A stretch of 64,000 nucleotides of DNA, taken from contig NZ_JAHWXK010000001.1 in the NCBI RefSeq assembly GCF_023091155.1, positions 2,046,001-2,110,000 of the forward strand, in the 5' to 3' direction. Numbering within the stretch: position 1 is the stretch's first letter; the number at the start of each line of letters is the position of its first letter. The notes under the pieces are model-generated. The model did not search any database and was not told the DNA's origin. It was given only the letters and a program-made list of their open reading frames with translations. Shown here one piece after another: positions 15,629-24,916 of the stretch. Source of the stretch: Microbacterium sufflavum. GTDB lineage: Bacteria; Actinomycetota; Actinomycetes; Actinomycetales; Microbacteriaceae. Made by a program: the position numbers and the translations under genes.

Positions 15629-16879
15629 CTATGAATCCACCACCTCGGCGCGGGCCGGAGCGACCGCCGCCGCCGGTCGTCCCATCCGCCAGACGCTGGG
15701 GACCGCGAGCGTCGCGAGGGCGATCGTGCCGTACACCGCGCCGGACGCGATCAGCACGGTGGCCGGATCGGCCTGGGTGATCAGCCAGCCGTACAGGAGC
15801 GTGCCGATCGGCATCACCACGAAGCTGCCCAGCATGTCGTAGCTGGCGACGCGCGAGAGCTTCTCGCCGGGCACGTTCTCCATCATCGCGAGGTTCCAGC
15901 CCGTCGCGAACACCTCGGCTCCGGCCCCCGCGAGGAACGCGGCCATCGCCAGCAGCACCACCCCGGGATGCACGCCGAGCACGGTGAGCGGGATCGCGAA
16001 CGCGGCCATCCCGATCATCCCGTAGCGCAGCGGACGCCGCAGCGGCACCCACATCAGCAGCACCGTCATCAGCAGCACCCCGACGCCCTCCGCGCTGAGC
16101 ACCCACCCCCAGCCGGTGATGCCGAGCCGGTCGTCGTTCTTCGCGATGTAGGGCCCCACCACCCCCCACGCCCCGACGTGGATCGCGTTCATGATCATGA
16201 AGGCCAGCACGATGGTCCACAGCCAACTGCGGCTCCAGAACTCGTGCCACCCGATCCGCAGGTCGTGGAACATCGTGGTGCCGCCCTCCGCGGCGGGCGG
16301 AGGCAGCTTCACGAGCGCGAGGACCGGGATCGCGACCAGCCAGCCCGCAGCCTGCACCACCATGGCCCACGCGGGGCCGGCGGCCGCGACCACGACACCC
16401 GCGATGACCGGTCCGCCGATCGTGACGGCCGACCGCACGAACGACAGCATCGCGTTCGCCTGCTGCAGGTGCTCCGGGGTGGTCAGCTGCGGGATGATGC
16501 CCTGCATCGCCGGGAGCACGAACGCGGTGGAGGCGCCGTTGACCACCGACAGGATCGCCACCAGGGGGACCGTCGCGGTGCCGGTGAAGAGCAGGGCCGC
16601 CATCGCGCCGATCGACAGGATGTCGACGACGTAGCAGGACTGGATGATGAGCGCGCGCGGCAGGCGATCGGCGATGACCCCGCCGAACAGCACGAACACG
16701 ATGTTGCTGACGGTGAACGCGGCCAGCACGATCGACAGCGACCGGGCGTCGTTGTCGATCTCCAGCACCGCGAAGGCCAGCGCGATCGACGACATCGAGC
16801 CGGTGATCATCGTGATCGCCCGCGCCAGGAAGAACCAGCGGAAGTTGCGGTCCTGCATCGCCGCGAGACCGCGGATCAT
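15629..16879 (-). CDS. MFS transporter, MFS_3/efflux type
   Basis: 416 aa with about 12 hydrophobic spans. The N-terminal pattern (NFRWFFLARAITMITGSMSSIALAF) and the VFVLFGGVIADR loop 2-3 motif match the MFS_3 exporter group (enterobactin- and macrolide-exporter-like). It is probably an efflux pump; the substrate is unknown. It lies 59 bp downstream of the aldolase gene on the same strand. It might be co-transcribed with the homoprotocatechuate genes, but nothing in the sequence ties its substrate to that pathway. Confidence 0.8.
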   Translation of the reverse strand: MIRGLAAMQDRNFRWFFLARAITMITGSMSSIALAFAVLEIDNDARSLSIVLAAFTVSNIVFVLFGGVIADRLPRALIIQSCYVVDILSIGAMAALLFTGTATVPLVAILSVVNGASTAFVLPAMQGIIPQLTTPEHLQQANAMLSFVRSAVTIGGPVIAGVVVAAAGPAWAMVVQAAGWLVAIPVLALVKLPPPAAEGGTTMFHDLRIGWHEFWSRSWLWTIVLAFMIMNAIHVGAWGVVGPYIAKNDDRLGITGWGWVLSAEGVGVLLMTVLLMWVPLRRPLRYGMIGMAAFAIPLTVLGVHPGVVLLAMAAFLAGAGAEVFATGWNLAMMENVPGEKLSRVASYDMLGSFVVMPIGTLLYGWLITQADPATVLIASGAVYGTIALATLAVPSVWRMGRPAAAVAPARAEVVDS

Positions 16880-16938
16880 CGGGACGCCTCGCTGCTGTGC
16901 ACCGAGTCATCCTGCCACGGATCACGCGGCGCGGCGGG

Positions 16939-17739
16939 TCAGTAGCTGGAGCGCGGTGTGCCGTCCGTGCCGATGAAGCGCGTGGCCAGAGCCTCGGACG
17001 CCCGCGCGAGCAGCGCCACGTCGGCGCCCACCGCCACGAAGTCCGCGCCCGCCGCGAGGTAGGCGTCGGCCGCGGCGGGGTCGAACGCGTTCACGCCCAC
17101 CGGCTTCCCGGCGTCGTGCACGGCCGTGAACACCCGTTCCACCGCGGCGACGACGTCGGGATGCGTCTGCTGGCCGAGCAGCCCCATCGACGCGGACAGG
17201 TCGGACGGGCCGACGAACACGGCATCGACGCCGTCGACCGCCGCGATGTCGGCCGCGGCCTCCACCCCCGCGGTCGTCTCGATCTGCACCGTGAGCGAGG
17301 TGTGCTGCGCCGACTCCTGCAGGTAGCGCTCGACGCGGTTCCACCGGGCGCTGCGGGCCAGGGCGCTGCCGACGCCGCGCACCCCCTCCGGCGGGTAGCG
17401 GGTCGCGGACACGGCGGCGCGGGCCTCCTCGGCGGACGAGACCATCGGCACGATCAGATTCTGCGCGCCGAGGTCGAGGATCTGCTTCAGCGCGACCGCA
17501 TCGTTGAAGGGGGCTCGCACGAGCGGGGTGACCGGGTACGCCGCGACCGCCTGGAGCTGGAGGAGCACCGACTCGAGCGTGTTGGCAGAGTGCTCCATGT
17601 CGATCAGGAGCCAGTCCAGGCCGGAGCCCGCCGCCACCTCGGCGAGCAGCGGGCTGCCGGAGCACACCCACATCCCCACGAACGGCCGGTCGGACTCCGC
17701 GAGCTGTGCGCGGAACGACGGGGCTAGACGAAGCGGCAT
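16939..17739 (-). CDS. hpaI: 4-hydroxy-2-oxo-heptane-1,7-dioate aldolase (HpcH/HpaI family)
   Basis: 266 aa. Class II (metal) aldolase that splits 4-hydroxy-2-oxoheptanedioate into pyruvate and succinate semialdehyde, the last step of the homoprotocatechuate meta pathway. Visible motifs: GMWVCSGSP, DMEHS (base/metal region), MVSSAEEA, QIETTAGVEA (metal Glu) and FVGPSDLSASMG. The ATG at 17739 overlaps the hydratase gene by 16 bp; a longer frame to 17880 lies inside the hydratase and is rejected. The position directly after the hydratase matches the reaction order. Confidence 0.88.
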   Translation of the reverse strand: MPLRLAPSFRAQLAESDRPFVGMWVCSGSPLLAEVAAGSGLDWLLIDMEHSANTLESVLLQLQAVAAYPVTPLVRAPFNDAVALKQILDLGAQNLIVPMVSSAEEARAAVSATRYPPEGVRGVGSALARSARWNRVERYLQESAQHTSLTVQIETTAGVEAAADIAAVDGVDAVFVGPSDLSASMGLLGQQTHPDVVAAVERVFTAVHDAGKPVGVNAFDPAAADAYLAAGADFVAVGADVALLARASEALATRFIGTDGTPRSSY

Positions 17740-18509
17740 GTGATGGTTCCCATCGGTCCGTAGTCGCACAGCACCTCGTCGCCGCGCGACACCCACATCG
17801 GGCGCGTGAACGATCCTGCCAGGATGATCTCGCCAGGCTCCAGCCGCGCGCCGTGCTGGTGGAACTTGTTCGCGAGCCACGCGACGCCGGTGGCGGGGTG
17901 CCCGAGGACGCCGGCGGCCACGCCCGTCTCCTCGATCTCGCCGTTGCGCGACAGCACACCGGGCACCCAGCGCAGATCGACCTCATCGGGGCGCTTGCGC
18001 ACGGTCCCCAGCACCATCGCCCCGTAGGCGGCGTTGTCGCTGATCGTGTCGACGATCGTGCGGCCCTCCAGCTCGATGTGCGAGTTGAGCACCTCCAGCG
18101 CGGGGACCGCGTAGTCGATCGCGGCCAGGGCGTCGTCCAGCGTGCAGTCCGGACCCTCCAGGGGTTCCTTCAGCACGAAGGCGAGCTCGACCTCGATGCG
18201 CACGTTCGAGAAGTGCGCGGTCGGGATCTCGGCGCCGGACTCGTAGACGGTGTCGTCGAACATGACGCCGTAGTCGGGCTCGGTGATGCCCGTCGCCTGC
18301 TGCATGGCCTTCGAGGTCAGCCCGATCTTGCGGCCCACCAGCCGGCGCCCCGCCGCGACCTGCGAGTCGCGCCACACACCCTGGATCGCGTACGAGTCCT
18401 CGACGGTGGCCTCCGGATACCGCGCGGTGATGCGCGGGATCACGCCGTGCGTGCGGTCGGCCTCGGCGAGCTCCGCCGCGATCTGCGCGATCGTCTCCTC
18501 AGACAGCAT
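17724..18509 (-). CDS. hpaH: 2-oxo-hept-4-ene-1,7-dioate hydratase
   Basis: 261 aa. FAH-superfamily hydratase that adds water to 2-oxohept-enedioate before the aldolase step. Motifs: GRKIGLTSKAMQ, the metal-binding RIEVELAFVL (two Glu) and DNAAYGAMVLG. It starts at ATG 18509 with AGGGGG upstream, 9 bp after the dioxygenase stop, and its end overlaps the aldolase gene. The length and motif order agree with HpaH/MhpD enzymes. Confidence 0.88.
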   Translation of the reverse strand: MLSEETIAQIAAELAEADRTHGVIPRITARYPEATVEDSYAIQGVWRDSQVAAGRRLVGRKIGLTSKAMQQATGITEPDYGVMFDDTVYESGAEIPTAHFSNVRIEVELAFVLKEPLEGPDCTLDDALAAIDYAVPALEVLNSHIELEGRTIVDTISDNAAYGAMVLGTVRKRPDEVDLRWVPGVLSRNGEIEETGVAAGVLGHPATGVAWLANKFHQHGARLEPGEIILAGSFTRPMWVSRGDEVLCDYGPMGTITCRFV

Positions 18510-18518
18510 CCGTGCCCC

Positions 18519-19685
18519 CTAGAGCTGGTGGCCCAGCTTGTACTCGCCCTGCTTGTACTCGGGCATCGAGCCCTCGCCCTCGTCGGCGCGCGTGTACGAG
18601 AAGCCGTCGGCGCCGATCGTGACCGCCATCTCGCTGGAGTCCGTGCGGGCGACGACCGGCTGCGGGTTGCCGTCGAGGTCGAGCACGAGCGACGCGTCGG
18701 TGTACCAGGACGGCACGACCGGGGTGCCCCACCAGTCGCGGCGCTGGTTGTCGTGCACGTCCCACGTGACCACGGGGTTGTCGGGGTCGCCCGTGTAGTA
18801 GTCCTGCGTGTAGATCTCGACGCGGTGGCCGTCGGGGTCGCGCAGGTAGAGGTAGAACGCGTTCGAGACGCCGTGCCGGCCGGGGCCCCGCTCGATCGCG
18901 TCGGAGCGGCGGAGCGCGCCGAGCTTGTCGCAGATCGCGAGGATGTTGTGCTTCTCGTGCGTCGCGAAGGCGACGTGGTGCATGCGCGGGCCGTCGCCGC
19001 CGGTCGCGGCGGTGTCGTGCACGGTGGGCTTGCGGCGCATCCACGCGGCGTACACGGTGCCCTCGTCGTCCTGGATGTCCTCCGTCACGCGGAAGCCGAG
19101 GTCCTGGTAGTGGCGCACGGCGCGCGGCACGTCGGGGGTGACCTGGTTGAAGTGGTCGAGTCGAACGAGCTCACCCGGGGTGTGCAGGTCGTACCGCCAG
19201 GACAGGCGCTCGACGTGGTCGGTGGCGAAGAAGAACTCGTACGGGAAGCCGAGCGGGTCGACCACGCGCACGGAGTCGCCGATGCCCTTCACGAACCCGT
19301 CCTCCTTGCGGCGCACGTCGCAGCCGAGCTCGGTGTAGAACTCCACGGCGCGGTCGAGGTCCTCGGCCGAACGCACCCGGTACGAGAACGCGGCCACCGC
19401 GGCGATCGGGCCCTGGCGCAGCACCAGGTTGTGGTGGATGAACTCCTCGGTGGAGCGCAGGTAGATGGCCTCGTCGTCCTCCTCGGTCACGTACAGGCCG
19501 AGGATGTCGACGTAGAACTGGCGCGAGGCGGCCAGGTCGGTCACCACGAGCTCCATGTACGCGCAGCGCAGGATGTCGGGCGGGGTGCTCTTCGGCGTCG
19601 CGACGGGGTTGTCGGACTCGATCGGAGCCTCCTGGCTCACGTAGTACCCCGAGGAGGTCAGCGTCTTCTTGGTCTTGTCGGTCAT
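18519..19685 (-). CDS. hpaD: 3,4-dihydroxyphenylacetate 2,3-dioxygenase (extradiol, VOC type)
   Basis: 388 aa. Opens the ring of homoprotocatechuate next to the hydroxyls. It has two glyoxalase/VOC modules (about 40-155 and 172-295). The 2-His-1-carboxylate iron ligands are visible as His178 (LDHFNQ), His237 (MHHVAF) and Glu290 (HRVEIYTQ). This is the actinobacterial/Brevibacterium-type enzyme, larger than and unrelated to the LigB-type HpaD of E. coli. AAGGA precedes the ATG. It lies 28 bp after the semialdehyde dehydrogenase in the operon. Confidence 0.93.
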   Translation of the reverse strand: MTDKTKKTLTSSGYYVSQEAPIESDNPVATPKSTPPDILRCAYMELVVTDLAASRQFYVDILGLYVTEEDDEAIYLRSTEEFIHHNLVLRQGPIAAVAAFSYRVRSAEDLDRAVEFYTELGCDVRRKEDGFVKGIGDSVRVVDPLGFPYEFFFATDHVERLSWRYDLHTPGELVRLDHFNQVTPDVPRAVRHYQDLGFRVTEDIQDDEGTVYAAWMRRKPTVHDTAATGGDGPRMHHVAFATHEKHNILAICDKLGALRRSDAIERGPGRHGVSNAFYLYLRDPDGHRVEIYTQDYYTGDPDNPVVTWDVHDNQRRDWWGTPVVPSWYTDASLVLDLDGNPQPVVARTDSSEMAVTIGADGFSYTRADEGEGSMPEYKQGEYKLGHQL

Positions 19686-19713
19686 GTCAGCGTCCTTGCT
19701 CGTGCGACGGGTG

Positions 19714-21213
19714 TCAGTTCTTGCCGAAGGTCGGGTTGTGGGGCGTGGAGGCGAGCGTGATGTGCACGCTCTGCTGGTCGGTGTAGAAGTCGATCGAGCG
19801 GTAGCCGCCCTCGTGGCCGAGGCCCGACGCCTTCACCCCGCCGAACGGGGTGCGCAGGTCGCGCACGTTGTTGCTGTTCAGCCACACCATGCCCGCCTCG
19901 ACCGACTGCGCGAACGTGTGCGCGCGCTTGAGATCGTTGGTCCAGATGTACGCCGCGAGCCCGTACTTGGTGTTGTTCGCGAGCGCGAGCGCCTCCTCGT
20001 CGGAGTCGAACGGGGTGATGGCGACCACCGGGCCGAAGATCTCCTCCTGGAAGATGCGGGCGTCGGGGGAGACATCGGCGAACACGGTCGGCGCGACGAA
20101 GTTGCCCTCCTCGAAGCCCTCGGGGCGGCCGCCACCGGCGACCAGACGCCCCTCGGACTTGCCGATCTCGACGTAGCTCATCACCTTGTCGTAGTGCTCG
20201 GGGTGAACGAGCGCGCCGACCTCGGTCGCGGGGTCGTGCGGGTAGCCCACCTTCACGCGCTTCGCCTGGGCGGCGTAGCGCTCCACGAACTCGTCGTAGA
20301 TCGACCGCTCGACGATGATGCGCGACCCGGCGGTGCAGCGCTCGCCGTTGAGGGAGAAGACGCCGAAGATGGTCGCGTCGACCGCGGCCTCCAGGTCGGC
20401 GTCGGCGAACACCACGGCGGGCGACTTGCCGCCGAGCTCCATCGACAGTCCCTTGAGGAACGGAGCGGCGTTGCCGAAAATGATCTGCCCGGTGCGGCTC
20501 TCGCCCGTGAAAGAGATGAGCGGCACGTCGGGGTGCTTCACGAGGGCGTCACCCGCGTCTTCACCCAGGCCGTTGACGAGGTTGAACACGCCCTGCGGCA
20601 GCCCGGCCTCCTCGAAGATGCCCGCCCACAGCGAGGCGGACAGCGGCGTGAACTCGGCCGGCTTCAGCACGACCGTGTTGCCGGTCGCGAGCGCGGGACC
20701 CAGCTTCCACGACTCGAGCATGAACGGCGTGTTCCACGGGGTGATGAGCCCGGCGACGCCGATCGGCTTGCGGTTGACGTAGTTCATCTGCTTGCCGGGC
20801 ACCTTGAACGCGTCGTCGGCCTGCGCCACGATCAGGTCGGCGAAGAAGCGGAAGTTCTCGGCGGCGCGGCGGGCCTGACCCAGCGCCTGCGTGATCGGCA
20901 GACCCGAGTCGTACGACTCCAGCTCGGCGAGGCGGGCGTCGCGCGACTCGACGATGTCGGCGATGCGGTGCAGAACGCGCGAGCGCTCGCGAGGGAGCAT
21001 GCGCGGCCAGGGCCCCTCGTCGAACGCGCGCTTGGCGGCGGCGACGGCGAGGTCGATGTCGGCCTTCTTGCCGGCGGCGGCCGTGGTGTAGGTCTGGTTC
21101 GTCACCGGGTCGAGCACGTCGAACGTGTCGCCGTCGACCGAGTCGACGAAGGAGCCGTCGATGTAGTGCTGGATGTGGTCGGGCAGGTCGGCGGGGATGC
21201 GGGAGTCGGTCAT
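19714..21213 (-). CDS. hpaE: 5-carboxymethyl-2-hydroxymuconate semialdehyde dehydrogenase
   Basis: 499 aa NAD-dependent aldehyde dehydrogenase acting on the ring-cleavage product of HpaD. Motifs: PWNTPFML (159-166), general-base Glu259 in MELGGKSP and catalytic Cys293 in NGERCTAGSR. GAAGGAG lies just before the ATG at 21213, which overlaps the stop of the GntR gene by 4 bp. The neighbours make HpaE the best assignment over a generic aldehyde dehydrogenase. Confidence 0.92.
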   Translation of the reverse strand: MTDSRIPADLPDHIQHYIDGSFVDSVDGDTFDVLDPVTNQTYTTAAAGKKADIDLAVAAAKRAFDEGPWPRMLPRERSRVLHRIADIVESRDARLAELESYDSGLPITQALGQARRAAENFRFFADLIVAQADDAFKVPGKQMNYVNRKPIGVAGLITPWNTPFMLESWKLGPALATGNTVVLKPAEFTPLSASLWAGIFEEAGLPQGVFNLVNGLGEDAGDALVKHPDVPLISFTGESRTGQIIFGNAAPFLKGLSMELGGKSPAVVFADADLEAAVDATIFGVFSLNGERCTAGSRIIVERSIYDEFVERYAAQAKRVKVGYPHDPATEVGALVHPEHYDKVMSYVEIGKSEGRLVAGGGRPEGFEEGNFVAPTVFADVSPDARIFQEEIFGPVVAITPFDSDEEALALANNTKYGLAAYIWTNDLKRAHTFAQSVEAGMVWLNSNNVRDLRTPFGGVKASGLGHEGGYRSIDFYTDQQSVHITLASTPHNPTFGKN

Positions 21214-21896
21214 GATGCTTCTCCTTCGGCGGGGACGGAACGGGTGTGCAGCGCATCGAGGAACGCGTCCCTCGTGCGCCAGCGGTGGTTGCGGGCGGCG
21301 AGCTCGATCTCCAGCGGCTCGGCGCCGTCGCGGATCAGCTCGAGGATCTGGGCGTGCTCGTCCACGGAGTGGTGCGCACGGCCGGGCACGTAGGCGAACG
21401 TGGAGTCACGGATGCCGGACAGCCGGGCCCAGCCGCGGTGCACGAGGTCGAGCAGGTGCGGGTTGGGGCACGGCTCGAACAGCACCGAGTGGAACTGGCG
21501 GTTCAGCTCCGTGAACGCGTGCGGGTCGAAGTGGTCGAGCAGCCGGGCCATGCGGTCGTTGACCTCGGCGGCCTCGGCGAGGGCGTCGGCGTCGAGCAGG
21601 GGAGCGGACAGCGCGGTCGCCGCGCCCTCCACCAGCCCGAGCGTCTGCATCGTGTGGGCGTACTCGCCCTCGTCGACGAGGGTCACCCGGGCGCCCACGT
21701 TCCGCTCGAACGTCACGAGCCCCTCGGCCTCCAGTCGGCGGATGGCCTCGCGCACCGGCACCACGCTCATGCCCAGCTCGTCGGCGATCGGGCCGAGCAC
21801 CAGGCGGTAGCCAGGGCCGTAGGTGTGCGCGGAGATGCGCGAGCGGATCCAGGCGTACGCCTGCTCCGACTTGCTCGCGCTCTCGACCGTGCTCAC
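21210..21896 (-). CDS. GntR-family transcriptional regulator (FadR/FCD subgroup)
   Basis: 228 aa. N-terminal winged helix about 8-75 (VPVREAIRRLEAEGLVTF is the GntR recognition signature) and an all-helical FCD ligand domain with the metal-site residues in LNRQFHSVLF and HHSVDEHAQIL. It likely senses an aromatic or dicarboxylate intermediate and controls the homoprotocatechuate genes in whose operon it lies. The GTG at 21896 overlaps the upstream gene's TGA (GTGA); a much longer fused frame is an artefact of that overlap. Confidence 0.85.
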   Translation of the reverse strand: MSTVESASKSEQAYAWIRSRISAHTYGPGYRLVLGPIADELGMSVVPVREAIRRLEAEGLVTFERNVGARVTLVDEGEYAHTMQTLGLVEGAATALSAPLLDADALAEAAEVNDRMARLLDHFDPHAFTELNRQFHSVLFEPCPNPHLLDLVHRGWARLSGIRDSTFAYVPGRAHHSVDEHAQILELIRDGAEPLEIELAARNHRWRTRDAFLDALHTRSVPAEGEAS

Positions 21897-23365
21897 CGCT
21901 GGTCCTTCCCGGCCCCGGTGGCCTGCTCGTAGCGGGCGCGCCACTCGGCGTTCAGCGGGAAGAGACCGTCGACCGGGTGGCCGGCGGCGACCTGCTCGGC
22001 GATCCAGGCGTCCTCGACCTCCTGCGCGATCGCGTCGGCGGCGACCTCGGCCGCCAGAGCCGGCGGGATCACGATCACACCGTCGCCGTCGCCCACGATG
22101 ATGTCGCCGGGCTGCACGGTCGCGCCGCCGCACGAGATGGTCACATCGACGTCCCACGGCACGTGCTTGCGGCCGAGCACCGAGGGGTGCGCGCCCTGCG
22201 AGAACACGGGGAGCCCGATCTCGGCGACCGCGTCGAAGTCGCGCACGCCGCCGTCGGTCACGACGCCCGCGGCCCCGCGATTCTGCGCCCGCAGCGCGAG
22301 GATGTCGCCCAGCGTGCCGGTGGTGGCGTCGCCCCGGGCCTCGATCACGATGACCTCGCCCTCGGCGACCGCGTCGAACGCGCGCTTCTGGGCGTTGTAG
22401 CCGCCGCCGTGCGAACGGAACAGGTCTTCGCGGAACGGCACGAAGCGCAGCGTCTTCGCGGTGCCGACGATCTTGGTGCCGGGGAGGTTCGCCGAGACGC
22501 CGTCGATGAAGCAGGAGTGGTGGCCGCGCTTGCGCAGCTGAGCCGACAGCCCGGCGGTCGGAGCCTCGAGCAGCTGGGCGCGCAGCTCGGGCGTGAGCGT
22601 GGGTGTGTCCTGTTCCGGCGGCAGGCCCGCCTCCTCGCGGGAGCCCCAGGCCTCGGTGCGCTGCAGGTCGTCGACGGCGGGAAGGGAGCCGAGGTCGCCG
22701 TCGAACGGCACCTCGCCCTGCGTCACCGTGGTCACCAGGCGGCCGGAGCTCGGAGCGCCGGGCGCGTCCGGCGCGTCGACCTCGACCTCGACCACGTCGC
22801 CCGGCACGATCACGGACGAGCCCGCCGGGGTGCCGGTGAGGATCACGTCGCCGGGCTCGAGGGTGAAGTGCTGCGACAGGTCGGCGACGAGCTGGGCGAG
22901 CGGGAAGATCAGTCCGGCGGTGGTGTCGTCCTGCCGGAGCTCGCCGTTGACCCAGGTGCGCACGCGGAGAGCGGCGGGATCGACCGTGCGGGCGTCGATG
23001 AGCTCGGGGCCCAGGGGCGTGTAGCCGTCGCCGCCCTTGGAGCGGACGTTGGAGCCCTTGTCGTTCGCGCGCAGGTCGTACAGGCCCAGGTCGTTCGACG
23101 CGGTGACCGCGCCGACGTGGTCCCACGCATCGGCGAGCGAGACGTGGCGCGCCGCGGTGCCGATCACGAGAGCGATCTCGCCCTCGAAGGCGAGCAGCTC
23201 GGTGCCGGCCGGGCGCTCGACCGTGCCGCCGGAGACGCCGACCGAGCTGGCGGGCTTGAAGAAGTAGGAGGGAGCGGCGGGGCGGCGGCCGCGCTGGTCG
23301 GCGCGGGACGCGTAGCTCAGGTGGATCGCGATGATCTTGCCGGGGCGGGTGATGGGTTCCGTCAC
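21893..23365 (-). CDS. FAH-family isomerase/decarboxylase fused to RraA-like domain
   Basis: 490 aa, two domains. Residues about 1-220 are an FAH-type domain (FEGEIALV metal glutamates 62 and 64, ASNDLGLYDLR, LTGTPAGSS), as in HpaG/HpcE. Residues about 259-490 are RraA/HMG-aldolase-like (GDILALRAQNRGAAGVVTDGGVRD at 353-376 and GDGDGVIVIP). Classical HpaG has two FAH halves that decarboxylate and isomerise 5-carboxymethyl-2-oxo-hex-3-ene-dioate; here the partner half looks replaced by an RraA fold, a family that includes decarboxylases. GAGGAGG precedes the GTG at 23365; open frame further upstream lies in the promoter. First gene of the operon. Confidence 0.82.
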   Translation of the reverse strand: MTEPITRPGKIIAIHLSYASRADQRGRRPAAPSYFFKPASSVGVSGGTVERPAGTELLAFEGEIALVIGTAARHVSLADAWDHVGAVTASNDLGLYDLRANDKGSNVRSKGGDGYTPLGPELIDARTVDPAALRVRTWVNGELRQDDTTAGLIFPLAQLVADLSQHFTLEPGDVILTGTPAGSSVIVPGDVVEVEVDAPDAPGAPSSGRLVTTVTQGEVPFDGDLGSLPAVDDLQRTEAWGSREEAGLPPEQDTPTLTPELRAQLLEAPTAGLSAQLRKRGHHSCFIDGVSANLPGTKIVGTAKTLRFVPFREDLFRSHGGGYNAQKRAFDAVAEGEVIVIEARGDATTGTLGDILALRAQNRGAAGVVTDGGVRDFDAVAEIGLPVFSQGAHPSVLGRKHVPWDVDVTISCGGATVQPGDIIVGDGDGVIVIPPALAAEVAADAIAQEVEDAWIAEQVAAGHPVDGLFPLNAEWRARYEQATGAGKDQR

Positions 23366-23407
23366 GGGGGCGCCTCCTCGCGCTCGGTGCATGTCGTGCC
23401 GGACGCG

Positions 23408-23455
23408 TTGTGCGTCGTATCCGAAATCATATATCATCGTGTCACCCCTCGGCAA
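23408..23455. promoter_or_regulatory. Divergent promoters of the hpa operon and transporter
   Basis: An AT-rich patch (23424-23437) holds back-to-back -10 elements. Minus strand: TTGCCG (23450-23455), 18 bp, TATGAT (23426-23431) for the FAH-RraA gene. Plus strand: TTGTGC (23408-23413), 18 bp, TATCAT (23432-23437) for the MHS transporter. The patch contains the direct repeat ATCAT-AT-ATCAT and is a likely site for the operon's GntR regulator. Confidence 0.5.
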
Positions 23456-23517
23456 GCACATCGGATTCACGTCCGCGCACGCCGTGACAATGCGGTCACA
23501 AGCAAAGGAGACACCCC

Positions 23518-24897
23518 ATGAGCGGGCAGTCACAGGATGGGTTCACGCCCACCGGAACCATCGCGACAGCGGCCGACCGGCGCCGCGTCGTGTTCGCCAC
23601 CGTCGTCGGGACCACCGTCGAGTGGTACGACTTCTTCATCTACGCCACGGCGGTCGGGCTCGTCTTCGGACAGCTCTTCTTCGCGCCGCTCGGCGCCAAC
23701 AGCGCCCTGGTCGGCTTCGCCACGGTCGGCGTCAGCTTCCTGTTCCGTCCGCTCGGCGCGTTCCTCGCCGGCCACTTCGGCGACAAGCTCGGGCGCAAGG
23801 CCGTGCTCATGTGGACGCTCATCCTCATGGGCGCCGCGACCGCGCTGATCGGTGTGCTGCCGACCTACGAGACCATCGGCGTGATGGCACCGATCCTGCT
23901 CGTGCTGCTGCGCATCGTGCAGGGCATCTCGGCCGGTGGCGAGTGGGGCGGCGCAGTGCTGATGGCCGTCGAGCACGCCCCGCGCAAGAAGCGCGGCATC
24001 TTCGGCGCCTCGCCGCAGATCGGTGTGCCGCTCGGACTGCTGCTCGCCTCCGGCGTCATGGCGCTCATGACGGCGATCGCCCCCGGCGACCAGTTCCTCG
24101 CGTGGGGCTGGCGCGTGCCGTTCCTGCTCAGCGTCGTGCTGATCCTCGTCGGCTACTACGTGCGCCGCCGCGTGGAGGAGAGCCCGGTCTTCGCCGAGCT
24201 CGCCGAGCGCAAGGAGAAGGCGAAGATGCCCATCGTGCAGCTGTTCCGCAAGCACGCGCTGCTCGTGATCATCGCGGCGCTCGTCTTCGCCGGCAACAAC
24301 GCGGTCGGCTACATGACCACGGGCGGCTACATCCAGGGCTACGCCACCAACCCGGAGGGCCCGATCGGCCTCGAGCGCGGACCCGTGCTGTGGGCCGTCA
24401 CCGGCTCGGCGGTCACCTGGCTGCTCACGACGCTGCTGGCGGGCTGGGTGTCGGACCGCCTCGGCCGTCGCACCACCTACCTCATCGGCTGGGTGCTGCA
24501 GCTGGTCGGCGTGTTCACGCTCTTCCCGCTCGTGAACACCGGCGAGATCGGCCTGCTGTTCGCCGGGCTCGCGATCCTCACGATCGGGCTCGGCTTCACG
24601 TACGGTCCGCAGGCCGCGCTCTACACCGAGCTGTTCCCGGCGAGCATCCGCTTCTCCGGCGTCTCGATCTCGTACGCGATCGGGGCCATCGCGGGCGGCG
24701 CGTTCGCGCCCCTGATCGCCACCGCGATCGTCGCGGAGACCGGTTCGACCGCGGGCGTCACCTGGTACCTCGTGGGCATGACCCTGCTGGGTCTGATCGC
24801 GACGCTCCTGCTGCGCGACCGCTCCGGCATCCCGCTGGGGCCGGATCACGAGGAGGAGCAGGCGGTCAGCCCGATCCGCGGTCTCGCGAAGGCCTGA
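23518..24897 (+). CDS. MFS transporter, metabolite:H+ symporter (MHS) family
   Basis: 459 aa, about 12 membrane spans. The start of the membrane region (GTTVEWYDFFIYATAVGLVFG), GDKLGRK in loop 2-3, and RIVQGISAGGEWGGA are MHS-family hallmarks (ShiA, KgtP, ProP relatives). It probably takes up an organic acid by proton symport. Divergence from the homoprotocatechuate operon through a shared promoter region suggests an aromatic acid such as a hydroxyphenylacetate. AAAGGAG (23504-23510) lies before the ATG. A terminator follows at 24917. Confidence 0.85.
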   Translation: MSGQSQDGFTPTGTIATAADRRRVVFATVVGTTVEWYDFFIYATAVGLVFGQLFFAPLGANSALVGFATVGVSFLFRPLGAFLAGHFGDKLGRKAVLMWTLILMGAATALIGVLPTYETIGVMAPILLVLLRIVQGISAGGEWGGAVLMAVEHAPRKKRGIFGASPQIGVPLGLLLASGVMALMTAIAPGDQFLAWGWRVPFLLSVVLILVGYYVRRRVEESPVFAELAERKEKAKMPIVQLFRKHALLVIIAALVFAGNNAVGYMTTGGYIQGYATNPEGPIGLERGPVLWAVTGSAVTWLLTTLLAGWVSDRLGRRTTYLIGWVLQLVGVFTLFPLVNTGEIGLLFAGLAILTIGLGFTYGPQAALYTELFPASIRFSGVSISYAIGAIAGGAFAPLIATAIVAETGSTAGVTWYLVGMTLLGLIATLLLRDRSGIPLGPDHEEEQAVSPIRGLAKA

Positions 24898-24916
24898 CGC
24901 CGAGGATCGATCCTGC

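Noticed and set aside
21210..23126. A single fused FAH/RraA-GntR protein
   Set aside because: The frames join only because of the GTGA overlap; each part has its own start and stop in the normal arrangement.
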